Shown in pieces: positions 46,474 to 59,945 of a stretch of 64,000 nucleotides of DNA (within the stretch, counting starts at the first letter, position 1; each line of letters opens with the position of its first letter). The stretch is from Ascidia mentula (lineage: Eukaryota; Chordata; Ascidiacea; Phlebobranchia; Ascidiidae): assembly GCA_947561715.1 (NCBI GenBank), contig OX387198.1, forward strand, positions 2,666,001 to 2,730,000. The letters are read 5' to 3'. A program made the position numbers and the translations under genes. The notes beneath the pieces are model-generated. The model did not search any database. It was not told where the DNA came from and saw only the letters and a list, made by a program, of their open reading frames with translations.

Positions 46474-47231
46474 TTATCGACGTAGCATTTTCTGAACTCT
46501 TCTGAAATTTTTTCCACTCCAGTTTATCAACTCATTCCTTCTCTCCTCATGTATGTCTGTTGCCTTTGTGAGAGCTTGGGTTGCTTTTTGAAACAAATCC
46601 ACACTTTCATTCAGTCGATTTGTTTTCTCACAAACAACACCAAGGTAGTGCAACAAACGTCCAAAGATTTTATGCTTTGCTGAGTTTTCACCAAACTGTT
46701 TCCTCATCATTTCAAGTCCAAGTTGGATTCTTGATTCACTCGGCAAATAATCTCCAAGAACCTGTTGACTCACACCAATGTAATATAAACATTTAACTTG
46801 ATATAAACATGAAACATTCTGTTTCACATTTCCGATATTTTGTATTTTGAGTCTCATCTTTTCCATGAGTGGGATCACGTGATTGCGAGCAATTTCTGTG
46901 TTTCGAAGTTTTGGAACCAAATCGGATGTTTTGAGCAAATCATCGCATGTGAAATGCAGACCGCGCACACAATCCTCCACACCTTCTGCTGCTAGGGTCC
47001 CATCATGTTTTTCATAAAGTTCCGATGCAAGATCGAAAAATAAAATCGATTCCAAACATTTTCCCTCTTTTCTGTTTGCATCTCCAGTTGTTTCCAAATC
47101 TTTTGCAGTTGCCCCAAGACCTTCAAGTGACCTTGAAAGTTGGTTTCTTGCTTCGTCAGCTTCGGAATATTTATGTATTTTTAACAACTCGACGTAATGT
47201 TTCAGGAGTGCATCCAGGTCAATGTTTTCAT
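46474..47231 (-). CDS. G3 module 3, terminal exon
   Basis: Ends QKMLRR and TAA. Landmarks LKIHKYSEADEARNQ, LFFDLASELYEK, RNHVIPLMEKMRLKIQN, LGLEMMRKQFGENSAKH, TNRLNESVDLF. Confidence 0.85.
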
Positions 47232-50200
47232 CTAAAATACAAATCGATGAAATATATCTGGCAAGATGGATAGCAGCAGTGACTTGTTTGTTTTGTACAT
47301 AGGTGTATCTGTAGGCGTCTTAGAACGATGGGCAGCCGCATTTTAAATTCGAAAAAAATACGTGAAAAGAAAACACACATAAAAATTGTACAAACTATTC
47401 TAAACGCAGCCAACAGTTAAATTACAAAAACAACGAATTATTAGAATGAGGAAAGTCGGGCACAAAACGCTGCAGCGGAAACAAGGAAAATGTGTAAATT
47501 GCCAAGTGTGGAATGCCGATCTCGGGCCGATAAACCGGCAATTTTTTCCTTTGAAATCAATATTGTAACTGCTGTGGTTAGGTTTAACGTTATTTAATGA
47601 CTGCCGTTAAACGTACGAAAACTGAGATTGCAGCATAATTCAAAAGAGAGTGCTTGTGGTAAAATGTTTCCCTTGCCTACGTTTACATATCGGTTTGTTG
47701 CAATGTACCCTGTAAGTTGCTTGCATCATCAGTTGTCTCGTGAGGACGAGTTGGTTGAGAGTTGGTTGCACTCTCTGGAGTGTTTCGAACTAGTTCTGCA
47801 AAAGAGTTATTTATAACATTTTGCCTTGTGACATGAAATGACGACTGTTTTTCAGTTGCATGACGATATGCTCTGTTTATTTTTGTCCTTTTATGCAATG
47901 TCAATCCTACAAGTATTAAACACGTTACGACAAGTTTACCACATTTTCTAGATTTGTAGAAAAAACCACTAAAGAAACACAGCAGCACAATTAAAAGATT
48001 TGTGCAAGGATAGTTATTGCATAATTGGTGACTTGAATATTAGGAGAAATATTAAACCATGCATCGGAGTAAAATTATTTTTTTGGAGAATGTGTTGCAA
48101 AATAAAAGCTGCATGTCAATTAATAATGCCCTCTTTCTAGTTTAGTGTACTGTACCTGGCACCCACATAACTGTGTGTTGCAGTAAACTTTGTCTAGGAT
48201 TTGATGTATGTTGTCTTTGTACATCGTCGGCTCCTTCAGTTATATCTAAAAGCATGAATTTCGACAATCTATTCTGTTTCTTAAATCAGCCCTTGAGTCT
48301 GTGCTATGAAACAGATTAACAAGACGAATACTTGTTGCAAGCTATAGAAGGATAAAACATACTGTGGGTACATTGGCGTTGATTTTATTTTCAGGGTAAG
48401 CTAATTAAAATCATTCTTCAGTATAAGTTCTTAGGGATTTAAACGTAATTGTATCTGACGCGTCACGCGCAAAAAATATTGGAAAAGCGAATTTGTGTAA
48501 AAGCACAAAGCTTGTAACGATCAAACGATTCATTTGCAGGAACCGAAAAAAAACAAAGCGATGCAATCGAAATATCGCAGGACGCATGATTTCAGTATAT
48601 GGACTACCGATGGACGTTTTAAAACCAGGATAGGCAACCTAGCCTGGATTTTTAGCTGGTTAGGCAGGCCTACCCTGTTATAGGAAGCAAAGCCTTGGCC
48701 AACCAATCCCAAGGTTGCGGACTTTAAGATAGGTTTCAAGTTTTTTTTCCCAAATACAAGATTATCACAGCGATTACTTGGCGGACCAACAGTGAGAGTA
48801 TGTATCACTAAAAGCGTTGAAGCATATTTTAAGACTTTTTTATTACATTCCAAATATGTAACATTCAACTTAGCAAATGAGTGGTAATATGAATCACTAA
48901 GGTAGTACTTTAAATAAAACAAAAATTTACTGACCTGATATTGTTTGAACATTTCGTAAGTTATTTTCACTGTTTTTAATCAACTCCTTCTTTTTCTCTT
49001 CAGTTATGTCTGTTGCCATTCCCAAAGCTTGAATTGATCTTTCATAAAAATCCACACTTTCATCCAGTCGATTTGTTCTCCAGCAAACAACACCAAGCAT
49101 GTACAACAAATGTCCGAACACTTTATGCTTTGCTGAGTTTTCACCAAACTGTTTCCTCATCATTTCAAGTCCAAGTTTGATTGTTGATTCCTGAGATGAA
49201 AGATCTTGCAACAACTGTTGACTCCATTGAATGCGATGCAAACACCAAACTTGACTTAGACACAAAACTTCCTTTTCCACATTTTCCACGTTTTGTATTT
49301 TGAGTCTCATCATTTCCATTAGATTGATTACGTAATCTCGAACTATTTGTTTGTTTCTGAATTTTGAAAGTAAATCTGATGATTTCAGTAAATCTTCGCA
49401 TGTCTTTCCCAGACCAAACACGCAGTCCTTCACACCGTTGGCTGCTTTTCTGCCGTCTGGACATTTTTCATACAGTTGTAATGATAAATAGTAAAATAAA
49501 ATGGAATGAAAAAATTGCTTCTTTTTTCTCATTTCTTCTCCGATTGATTTCAAATCGTTAGGTGTTAACCAAAGACCTTCAATTAACCTTAAAAGTTGGT
49601 TTCCAGTTTTATTTGCAGCAGAATATTTTCGTTTGATTAACAAATCTACGTAATTTGCAATCAGTGGCGTCGGGTCAATGTTTTCATCTGAAACAACATT
49701 GGTCAAATAAACTCCCTGGAACAATTAATAACCCCAAATCTTTTAAGTGTCTGTTGTTTTAACAAGATGCCTAGCGAAAGGTCAACCAGATATTATGTGA
49801 GTCGTTAAATTAGGTACAGCTGCTGGGTTATGAGTTCAAACTTTACCGAAACCCAGATTTTTAAAAATCTTGCTCTGTCGTCAAGAGAAATGGCTAAAAC
49901 TGGGTGGCTTTACGGCTTCAGTGTCTGTGAACCTTGCAGTCGTGCAGCCAGAACAAAAATGTTTAATTTGAAGTGATTTTTTTGAACCCCATGTTGTTTA
50001 CTACTGTCAGTGAAACTAAAGGTACAGCAAGCGAATAATGCTAATAAAACATACCCAAATCCTGCAGTGTTCCCTGCATGATGTTCTCTGGGTAATTTGG
50101 TTTGTCACTTGATAGTTGGTTGTGAATGACATCATAAGAGGTGGTTGTGGGCTCCGCTGTTCTTTGTTCTGCAATACATCACTTTATTTTAAACGTTTCC

Positions 50201-52754
50201 AGGCACAAACTTGAACGTATGTGATTATTTTGTCAATATTGCTTGGAAATTTACACATTAAAATTTTTGCAAACTATTTGGGGATGAAAATTATTGTTGG
50301 GCGATCACTTGCAAGCTAGTCAGTTTTAAGATATCCAGAAGCACACAAATTATGTCCGCAAACAAACTAAGCTTAGGAGATCAAGCAAATCTATAATTGG
50401 GACAAAATGTATAAGTAGTTGCACTGACTTAACGTTGACTCAACAGTTGCCAAGCAGCTTTTGGTATCTTCAATCCACTTCTTTCTTTCCTCTTCAGTCA
50501 TGTCTGTTGCCATTCCATAAGCCTGAATTGCCCGTTGAAAGCAAACCACGCTTTCATTCAGTCGATTTGATTTCCAGTAAACAAGTCCAAGGTTGCGCAT
50601 CAAACGCCCAAACACTTCATGCTTTGTTGAGTTTTCACCGAACTGTTTTTCCATCATTTGAAGTCCAAGTTTGACTGTTTTTTTCTCAGACGAAACATCT
50701 CCGATTAAATCTTGGCATATTTCAATCTTGTGCAAGCACCAAACTTGGCATAAACATGAAACTTCCTTTTCCACGTGTTTCACATTCTGTATTTTGAGTC
50801 TCATCTTTTCCATTAGAGGGATCACGTGATCACGAACAATAAATTTGTTTCTTACCAATTGTAACAAATCTGAGGTTTTCAGCAAAATTTCGCTGGAACA
50901 TTTCAGACCCAGCACGCAATCCCTAACTCCCTTCTCTGCTGTTTTTCCATTGGGATATTTTTCATAAAGTTCCGAAGACAAATCGTAAAACAAAATCGAT
51001 TCCAAACAATCCCCCTCTTCTCTCTTTACATCTCCAGCTGTTCTTAAACTTTCTGCGGTAGCCCCACGACCTTCAAGTGACCTTGAAAGTTGGTTTCTTT
51101 TTTCATTTGCTTCTAAATATTTTCCCTTATTCAACAAATCAACGTAATTTACTGCCAGAGTCATATCAATATAATCTGAAACAAAAAAAAGCAATTTTAT
51201 TTTTTTTACTAAATATAAGATACGCAATTATAATCTCCTTCAGAAGAACTAAATGTTGACTGAGGTTTCTTCAACTAACCTGTTTGTTGCAATGTTCCCT
51301 GTGTGTTGTTCTCTGCATGATTTGGTTCACGACGTAATGGTTGACTGTCAGATACATTATGAGAGGTACTTGCAAGGTCTGTATGGCTTGCAATTTGTTC
51401 TGCAAAAAAATCCAAGGGCTACATGTTATACAATGAATACCTATAATTTTTTGGTAAACTGTTTGCAAGCAACATAAGTTTCACATGACAGAAAAGGCTT
51501 TTACAAATGACCATTAAGTGGAGCTGCATATTATTCGAATAAATCCACCAATATGTGGTGAGCGGTTAAACTAAGATGATTTCCTTTGTATAATTATGTT
51601 ATACTTACTATGAGATGGTCGTGGTATGTAAAGTTCATCAACTGGCAATTGTGTGTTTTGTACAAGTTTATACAAGACTCGCAAATCCTCACGAAAAATC
51701 TGTGTCAATGCAAGAAATTATTTTAGTTTCAGTAAATTCAATAAATATGTTTGGACAAAGCCTATGCAGGGACGCTCACGTTTGCAAAAAAAGAAAACAC
51801 TCCGTGTATCTCGACTCCTATGACTATCAAAACCTTTTCCACAGACTACCTTTGCGACCTTTTGAATATAATAAAACAAACAATATCGCTTATCTTATTA
51901 CACAACATGTAACATTAAAATGCGGCGATGAGAGCTAAGGTTATATACGTTTCCTTCTCCCACTTGTCTTAGTCTCTGTACGGTTATTGAAATTTAAAAA
52001 AATAGTAACATGGACAGGATTATTATAATGTCGATTTGATTATTAAACCCAAATCCGATTTTCTATATGCCGGGATGTAATTACAATTTGACACAAAACA
52101 TAACAGCTGTTAGCAAACTCTTATGCACCTTGAAAACTACATCTTTTGTGGCCACATTTTTTTGTTAATAAAATTGCTGTATATTCCAAACTATGTAGCA
52201 ATTGCCTTTTTCAAACATAAAGTATAAAACCCTGTAACTAGTGTTAATAATTAAAGTTTATTAAACAAAAGTATATTTGCCTGAAATGATTTTAGTCCTT
52301 CTTTAATTGTGGTGGCAACATTTTCCTTGAACTGTCGTTGCATATTTTTCCATTCATATTCACTGACTTCCAGTCCATCTGCGCCTTTGATCTCAATATT
52401 GTGGAAATTTCTCACTTGTTGATGATTATTGAGTTCATCAAGTAGGGAATTAATTTCTTTCAATATTTCACCCGAAGCACAACCGCTTGTAATGCGATTG
52501 GCAACGCTTTCCTCATCGGCAACAACAGTTACCATGATACTTCCATGTGTAACATCAACAACCTGCCCGCCTCTGCTTTCAAAGGGTTTTAGTATGGCTC
52601 GTACATAGTCCTCACTGTTAATTCTTGTCCATGGTAGGTGTGTATCACCTATAATTCCTGACTCAACTGTGGATGTTAACACAACTTCTGCAGCTGGTCC
52701 AGTGAGCCGAATATGCAGAAACTTCAAATCAACATTCAAAACATTTTCAGCCAT
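46474..52754 (-). CDS. G3: probable TRADD-N head plus three TPR-like modules
   Basis: Near copy of G1. Exons: head 52368-52754 (or to 52251), 51609-51699, linker 51280-51399, module 50429-51175, linker 50055-50168, module 48935-49687, linker 47691-47795, terminal module 46474-47231. Like G1, the last linker has AT in place of the GT donor, and the terminal module has GTCGAT where G2 has GTCAGT. The second module is the 753-base form of G2, not the shortened form of G1, although surrounding DNA is closest to G1. Confidence 0.65.
48935..49687 (-). CDS. G3 module 2 (TPR-like)
   Basis: 753 bases, donor TCAG|GTCAGT. The first half matches G1 module 2; the second half (KVFGHLLYMLGVVC, ERSIQALG) matches G2. 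This supports gene conversion between array members. Confidence 0.85.
50429..51175 (-). CDS. G3 module 1 (TPR-like)
   Basis: 747 bases, phase 1 to 1, donor TTAA|GTCAGT. Only a few residues differ from G1 module 1 (for example NGKTAEKG for NGKTAAEG). Confidence 0.85.
52251..52754 (-). CDS. G3 head exon: TRADD-N-like domain
   Basis: 167 codons, differing from the G1 head by a single residue (QQVRNF for QQVGNF). Same donor GAA|GTCAGT at 52368 and same overlapping AATAAA and stop. Confidence 0.55.
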   Translation of the reverse strand: MAENVLNVDLKFLHIRLTGPAAEVVLTSTVESGIIGDTHLPWTRINSEDYVRAILKPFESRGGQVVDVTHGSIMVTVVADEESVANRITSGCASGEILKEINSLLDELNNHQQVRNFHNIEIKGADGLEVSEYEWKNMQRQFKENVATTIKEGLKSFQANILLFNKL

Positions 52755-52779
52755 TTTTCAGTGGTGCTTGCTTTACTCT

Positions 52780-55700
52780 AAACCTGCAGTGTGCAACTCA
52801 ACCTGAACAACAAAAAAAACAACATTAGTAATTGTTAGCTACCACATTTAAACAAAAATATGACAACAATATTTTACAATCTTTTTTGCATATACTCTGA
52901 ATTAAACACATCAGATTTAAATACATCTATTTTTAAATAGGACATGATATGCCTTATACAGTATAATGTACTTCGTACAACTCACCACAAGCAAGTATGG
53001 CACACGCAAGCATGTTTAAGTCTTTCCAGCAACTGCCTTTGTGTCAGCTGATTTCCAGTCATGCCTTTGTGGACCAAGCAAACATACCTGAAACGTTAGG
53101 TTTGTACCTGTTTACTCAGCAGGGTCAACTCTTTTTCTCGCTCTTAATCTCTCGGTATTGGAAACGACAAAGGTTTACTGCTTTACGACGGAAGATCGTT
53201 TTTGTCTGGCCAGATCAATGAAAATATTATGGTGCTAGACGAATCATTGTTTGTTCAGGTGGAAGAATTTTCTCTTGTAACAGTAACCCATGGCAACCCC
53301 CGGGATAATAACCGTTTACAACGAAAGGTGTTCCCAATGAATTTATAACCGTTTACCATCCGTTAACGTGAATCACTGTTTCCTGTTCACGACTTATACT
53401 GCAGTGTTTCCCAACCGTTGGTATGCGACGGCATTGCAGGTGGTACTCTAGCACCTTTCCGTAATTTGCGGATATAGTTTGAATTTAAAAAATCGTAAGT
53501 GATCTTTTACCTCTAGGGTACGCAACCACAAAAAGGTTGGAATTCACTGTCTTTCTGCGTTACTTTTCCGAGCAACGCTAACGATCACTCACAGGCTTAT
53601 ATTATTTTACAACCCTGTTCTTGTATTATTTTATTCCAAGTGTTGCATAAACTCCACGTGATTAAATCAACCAATCATCCCAATAATAATGACTCGTGTG
53701 CGCCTGTTAATTCGGTTCTAGGCGTTTCATGTAGTCTATGCGGCTAGGTACATATGCACCAGGCTCGATTTTATTCTATATTTGGTGTTTCATTCGGTGA
53801 CAAGACGTTGCTATTAGTACTGAGACTCTACAGCCTGTTCGCCGGCATGGCTATATTCCCACAAGCCAGATAATAAACTGTTTATTCGGATTAAACTATT
53901 TGCTAGTGAATCCAGCAAAGAGACAGATCGATCTGCAATATAGTAGGCAAAACCCTTACACTGCATTTAAAAACCATTGTGTATAGCCGTGTTGTATTGA
54001 TGTGGAGAAGATGGCAGGTAAACACGCAAACGCCAAAGTTCTCATGATTTCTTATTTCGTTTTGTTTTTTTATTTTAATTTTGGTCACTTTAGTTACGAT
54101 GATCGCCAACCGAATATTCAAGATTATTGAGTGTTTGATGGAAGAATTTAATTTGTCTTGTTGTGGAATAAGTCACGAAATAAATTCGCTTTTGCAGGTA
54201 TATTGCACCATGAGTTAGTTGATTGGTGTTGCATTGTTCAAAATTCCCAAACGCACAGAAGAATTTTGTGTTTCCCAACCGGTGGTACGCGACGACATTG
54301 CAGGTGGTACTCTAGCACCTTTCCGTATCGCCAACCGAATATTCAAGATTATTGAGTGTTTGATGGAAGAATTTAATCAACATTTATTTGGCCGGTTAAC
54401 CTTATGACCTGTATACAATGGCTGGGATTGCCAAGACAAGGCATCTCAGTAGGGCGATCCTGAACTGTCATGCTGACTACAGTAGAAACAGTTTCTTCTG
54501 GTAAAGGGAAATTGTTCATTTGATCGATGGTTTGAAAGATCTTAAAAATTGACTAAATACCATACCTGGTTTCGTCAACAGCAAGATACAATTTTTAATG
54601 CAAAAAGTAACTGCGACACCTCGTGGTGTTGCTGGTCGATGACCTGTGTGAGGTCGTTTGGAAAGCGAAAGCACAGAACACCAGAATCGTCACAAGCCCA
54701 AGCCATTGCTTTCATCGTTAAATTCCAGTCACCAATTTGTTCTGCCCGAGCCAGTCGACCCTTTGTTCAGCTTTGGACAAACATCGTAAAAAGAACTTGG
54801 GTTTTCGCGATAACAGAAGGGCGCACGTAGGCGCGAGGTCAAACATACGCAACCAGTGTGCGATATCACCCGCGGTGTCGACCATTGATCAAACGTATTT
54901 TTTATTTGTTAAAAACAGTATAATGTTACAAACAAGCTGTCCTTCCGGCAATCACTAAAGCGATGTTTTGTTTTTATTTTTTATAACAAACCAGGTTACA
55001 AGCTTAATCCAAGTCTTCTTTCCGGTCCAAAAATTTCCCCTAGATTAAAATATCTTACATCACCCAAGCGATAGCCGTAGTGCGAACCACTGAAAAATCT
55101 ATACATGTAGAGCTTTCAAGCTTGCGTATTGTTTAATGATAATACCATGTGCCGAGCTTAAGAGGGTGGCAATTAACTTCATGAAACTGCGATCAAACAA
55201 TAGATGTGCATTGGAACTTTCATAATAAGGACCTTCGCACGAAGGTATAACATATCTTGTACCATAGCATCCTGCAGTATACAATTATGAGGGTCGTAGT
55301 TCACATTCTTTGAACTGTTATAAAAAAATACATGTATATATATTTCTTGATTCACAATTAAAACGCTTTAGCTGTTGGTAAGCTTTGCACGAAGGAATAA
55401 ATTAAGGTATTCTTGGACCGTGGTATCTCGCAGTATACGATGGGAACAGCATCCATTGCCGTATAATCGTTTAATAAATTAAAAAAATAGTGCTGAGAAT
55501 GAAGAGACTGACCCTTGCTAATACGAAAAACGTTTCGGCAAGCACTTATGCAATCATCAAAAGTCAGTCATTTTTCTTGATATTGGAATGTCATGAGGAC
55601 AAACGGATTAGTGAAGCAACTGTAGTGTTTGTTTTACGGTGGTGTGATTTGACATCGGCTGATATCTAGAGTGCTTGTATATGTGTGGGCGCAGCAAACT

Positions 55701-57150
55701 AACGTTCAATGCTCGGTTTTTCCTCGTAAGCAGTTGCTTCCAGGTTAAACCCGATGATGCAACTGTTACGTCAATACTTCAGCTTCAGATGGGGGGTATT
55801 TGTTTCTCTTTGGTACGGATACACACAAAATTATTTATACTGGATGATTTTCCATTATATAAGTGGTCAATTTCTCAGACTCTTTTTTTGTTTTGTTATC
55901 GAGTCACGAAATAAATTGGCTTTTGCAGGGAAATTGCACCATTAGTTGACTGATTGGTGTTGCATTGTCCAAAATGGGGTCAGAGAAACAAAAAGTTTAA
56001 GCCTTGGATTTAAAGCACGCAATTGATCGAAACTTTAAGGGACAAACAACTTATAGACGTTTTTAATGCAGAAAGCAACTACGACACCTCGATAACCTGT
56101 GTGAGTTCGTTACGAGAACACAGAATCGCCAGATTCCACCAAAGCACAAGTCATTGCTCTCATCATTCAATCCCAGTCGATAATTCGTTCTGCCCAAACA
56201 AGGCGATTATTCTGTTGTTCAGCTTCAGCATACATTGTAAAATGAAATTTCTGCAGGCGAACAAGGATTTCGCGATAACAGAGCTCGTAGGTGGTTTTTA
56301 ACGAGGTCATACATACGTCACAACGACGTCAAACATACGTAACCAGTGTGCGACAAATGATTAACCTATGTATTAAAAAACGTTAAAATGATTTTGAGCA
56401 AGATAACTATGGGTTAAAATCGATACATTGGCGACAAATTCCGAAAAAATGGGCTATGTAATCAAATACAGGGTTGCCCTTGGTGGAAGTGTGATTAGGA
56501 GTGGTTGTTTGCAATTGCACGGTAGGTTGCACCGCTCGATTTGTTACGAATGAAACGGTGACTACAGTTACTATTGGAAAAACGCCACGGTGAATTCGTT
56601 TGAGGTTTTGGTATGGCAAAAGGTAGGATTTTTTCATTCGATCAATGGATTGAATAAATGCAGCTCTTTTACGCCCACTGCCGACTTAATTAAATAGAAT
56701 TAGGTTAGCACCACCGCGTTTCACCACTTGATATGCTACAAATAACAACGAGATTACTGTTTTTTTACACACAGGGATTCGTATCCGGGTTACCTATTCT
56801 AGCCAGGAATCCCTATCAGTTTTTCATGTTGTTATATAGGTCGGGCGTCTAATTCACAGATGTGACCAATCTCTCGTCTGAAACGTTATTTTTTAACTCT
56901 CCAGTATTTGAGACCAAGATATCTTGTCCACAAATCTCTATCAGGTTTTCTTCTATGTATATGGGTCGGACGCTTGACCAATGCAGCCAATCACCCCCCC
57001 TTTTTTGCAGTTAACGTTTTGAATAGACTGATATAGCTCTTTGGCGCCCACTGCCGATAGAATTAGTGGCATGGACATACAAAACATATCCTTTTTTGGT
57101 TGATAATTACGGCCATATCTTCATTTGGAAAACATTCTTAGATGCGGCTA
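52780..57150. other. Upstream flank of G3, no gene seen
   Basis: Near copy of 12300-16430. Differences include a deletion at about 53500 of some 75 bases present near 13015-13090, and a rearranged patch at 54150-54360 that repeats part of 53400-53470. Holds the SINE pair at 56660-57060. Confidence 0.5.
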
Positions 57151-57151
57151 G

Positions 57152-59945
57152 TGTTGTCAAATCTAAGCTTCGTATTCTGTTACTGATGCTACAAGACGTA
57201 TTCATAAACGTCAAATAAAATCAGCTGTATAGCTATAGAAGAGCAGTTTTCATTGATATCTGCAGACAGGGTGTACACATTGTTTCGACTTGTAAGGTCT
57301 CATCACCCTTCTTTATATTATGAGCTTCGTATTTCTGGAATTGACAAAGGCTTTATTCAGTTCCTAAGCTTAAAAACCTCATTCCAAATGTTGCAGATGA
57401 ACAAAAAGCTTACATATTCTGGACGGATTTATATATATTCCAACAGAGACCAGTTTTCGATGATAAAATGGTCTCGACAGTTTCACTTCTTTCTTGAGGA
57501 TTTCAAATTTATGCTCGGGCACATTTTTTCCAAATGTGAAAGAAGAGACAAGACTGCTAATACTCATTCCCGGTATACCAGTTACAGAAAAAGCAACCTT
57601 GTTGACAATTTCTCTCACTTTTCAGTTTGGCACTCGGCAATATGGCCTGGTAGCAACATAAAAATATGCTCGAGCTCGGCAATTAAAATTTCTATGTAGG
57701 GGATGTCCCCATATGAAAACTTCTCAACAAATTACCTTTCACCTGGTCCAGTGATAATAGCCAAAAGTTTAAATGCACTAAACCTCCAACCTAGGTGTTC
57801 CATGTTAATTGCGCCAACAACAAAATTTTTACAGAAATCGCTTGACACGATTAGTTTTAGCAAAACAAGTACAAAATAAGGTTAAAAAATGCACAAAAAG
57901 TTTTAAATGAAATGAACTCATGTTTATTTTTGCGAAAAAAGCAACTACGCGGACAGTTGTAGTTTTAAAAAACAACACAATACAACAAACAACATTCAGA
58001 GAACAATCCATCTGGCCACAGTGCAGTTAACAGTGACGTGTTTATCAAAGACATTTCAGTGGAAACTTCGCGATTATAAGTAGAATGGTTTATCTAGTTT
58101 TGCTGGATGTTTGAACAACCACTAAACCGAAACTTCAAGTTCAACTCTTGTATATGCTAGAAAATTTGGCACCAGTTTGAGCATTAGTTTAAATATGCAT
58201 TTTTACAACAAGAAATGGTGACAGATTAAGGGTCAAAATTAAACTCGGCCAATAGTATTGATTTACAAACTTTCCATGAGAAAACGTTGCATAAAATCAA
58301 AACTAATGACGGATTCCCATGTCAGAATGTGCTTTAATTACATAAAAACACACAAGCACACTGCAGAAAAGCATATGGCATAGTTTGAATACAGTATTTT
58401 GCACAAAGAAATTGTACACTTTAGTATTCATTTCTTGTCAAAATGTAGAATAATGACAACAGTTGAATTAATTTCCAATTTGCAGATTTTCAGCCGTCAC
58501 ATCATATCTCACAGTGGCATGATTAACTAAAAATAAAAAGATACATATTTATGTACAGACTGTATGTATGTTATTGTACATGTAATATTGAACACACTGA
58601 TATTTTGCACTCAAATGCCTAAAAACCAAGGAGATTTAACAATGGCTTACCTAAAGCTTCCTTTCTAATATACAGGTCCTTCTCCTCAAGAGTTGTTTGT
58701 AGTTGAGCTGATTTTAAAGTAATTTTAATTTTGTTGTCTCCCAAGCCGTTTCCTTGACGATTCTTTAACTTGACATGAATTTCAATTTTTGTCTTTTTCC
58801 AAATTTCTTTTATTGATTTAACTTCTTCATCAAAATGAACCTCATCACTTGCTAAGTTGGCGATCAGATCTTGATCTCCACGTCTGCATGGGAATTTTGA
58901 ATAATATAACTGTTCAGAAAGGTTTGCAAATGGTACAGCGCAAGGCGGTACTGTGCCATTTTAATAATGTTGGGAGCGTCGTAAGATTAATTAAGGCTGT
59001 GGAAGAATTTTACATCTATAACCAACTGATTTTTGAAGAAGCCAATAGTTAGTGCACTCGGATACGACCAATTAAGTCTCTTCGGCGCAATTGGTGATGG
59101 ATTTCTAATTCAAACGTCCACCAAATAACCCAAACAAACTTACGTGACAACAAACATGGTTTCAATGAGTTGGTTTGAGTTTTTTAATTCCTTTGCTGAC
59201 GCAACGTTGTCACAAATTATTAAAGATGCAACAGTTTCTGTTGGTATCTCAGACCCTGGTTGAACAGCAACAATCAAAGCCATCTCTTTTGCAAGACCCA
59301 GCAAATGTTGTAGGGATTGAGGAATGAGAGCATACCTATGTGAACACCTGCTTAGAAAATGTAACAAAAATAACCAGTGACAGCTTTTTTTACCAGGAAA
59401 ATTCTCTTGTGAAAATCCTGAATGAAGTGGTTCCAGGTTTCATGCAGACACTTCCAATCTTGACAAATCGCATTGTGTCTTCTGACGCTTTTACAAGCTG
59501 AAAAATTATTGTTTAGTATTTTAAGTATTTTGAAAATAGTACTTTACGAAGAATGTTGCATGCTTTTAGCGGTTTGGTAAATATGACCTACCTCAATCAT
59601 TAACTCTTCGTTGGTCCGATAACATGTTGGAAAGTTGATTTCAACATTTTTTTGGAAGCGAATCCCATGTGGTTTGCATAGAAGTAAAGGAACAAGTTGC
59701 ATATTGTCATTCTGTTCCTGTAACAGCCAAAACTTAATCTTTGATAACAAAAAATACAATTAAACTTTCTACTTTTGGGTCTTTCATCCCATAAAATGAT
59801 TCAACCACAATTTCCTCATTCTGGTCTAAGGCATTATCTGGTATAGAAATCATACATCCTCCAACTTCAATTACTCCTCCTTTTTTTCCAATGACTTTTG
59901 ATGCTTTGTGATGGTGTGTATAGTCCTTAATGCAAACAAATCAGT
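57152..59945. repeat. Segmental duplication D1, copy b
   Basis: Partner of 1-3060. It contains the ZU5-UPA tail of the kinase gene and the same retroelement-like flank. The right edge falls in the intron between the helical-module exon and the first ZU5 exon, near the shared text aaactgatttgtttgca (minus strand). Confidence 0.85.
58468..59925 (-). CDS. G4 exons 6-11: ZU5 and UPA-like tail
   Basis: Exons 59773-59925 and 59592-59717 form ZU5 (GKKGGVIEVGG, IPDNALDQNEEIVVESF, LCKPHGIRFQKNVEINFP). Exon 59394-59497 (104 bases, phase 0 to 2) ends TREFSW. Exons 59144-59347 and 58651-58883 are UPA-like (ALIVAVQPGSE, KIEIHVKLKN). The last exon gives 18 residues and TAA at 58468. Nearly identical to the G0 tail. 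Confidence 0.8.

Larger units (their letters stand above)
45840..57150. repeat. Segmental duplication U3 (G3 with flanks)
   Basis: Partner of 5340-16430. Together with D1 it forms a continuous block 45840-59945, whose pieces reappear at the left end of the window in the other order (D1 first, then U1), as expected for neighbouring units of a larger tandem repeat. Confidence 0.85.

Noticed and set aside
57253..57699. 148-codon plus-strand stretch, with a broken partner at 218-815.
   Set aside because: The partner copy is frameshifted and the segment lies in retroelement-like sequence; no domain recognised on either strand.
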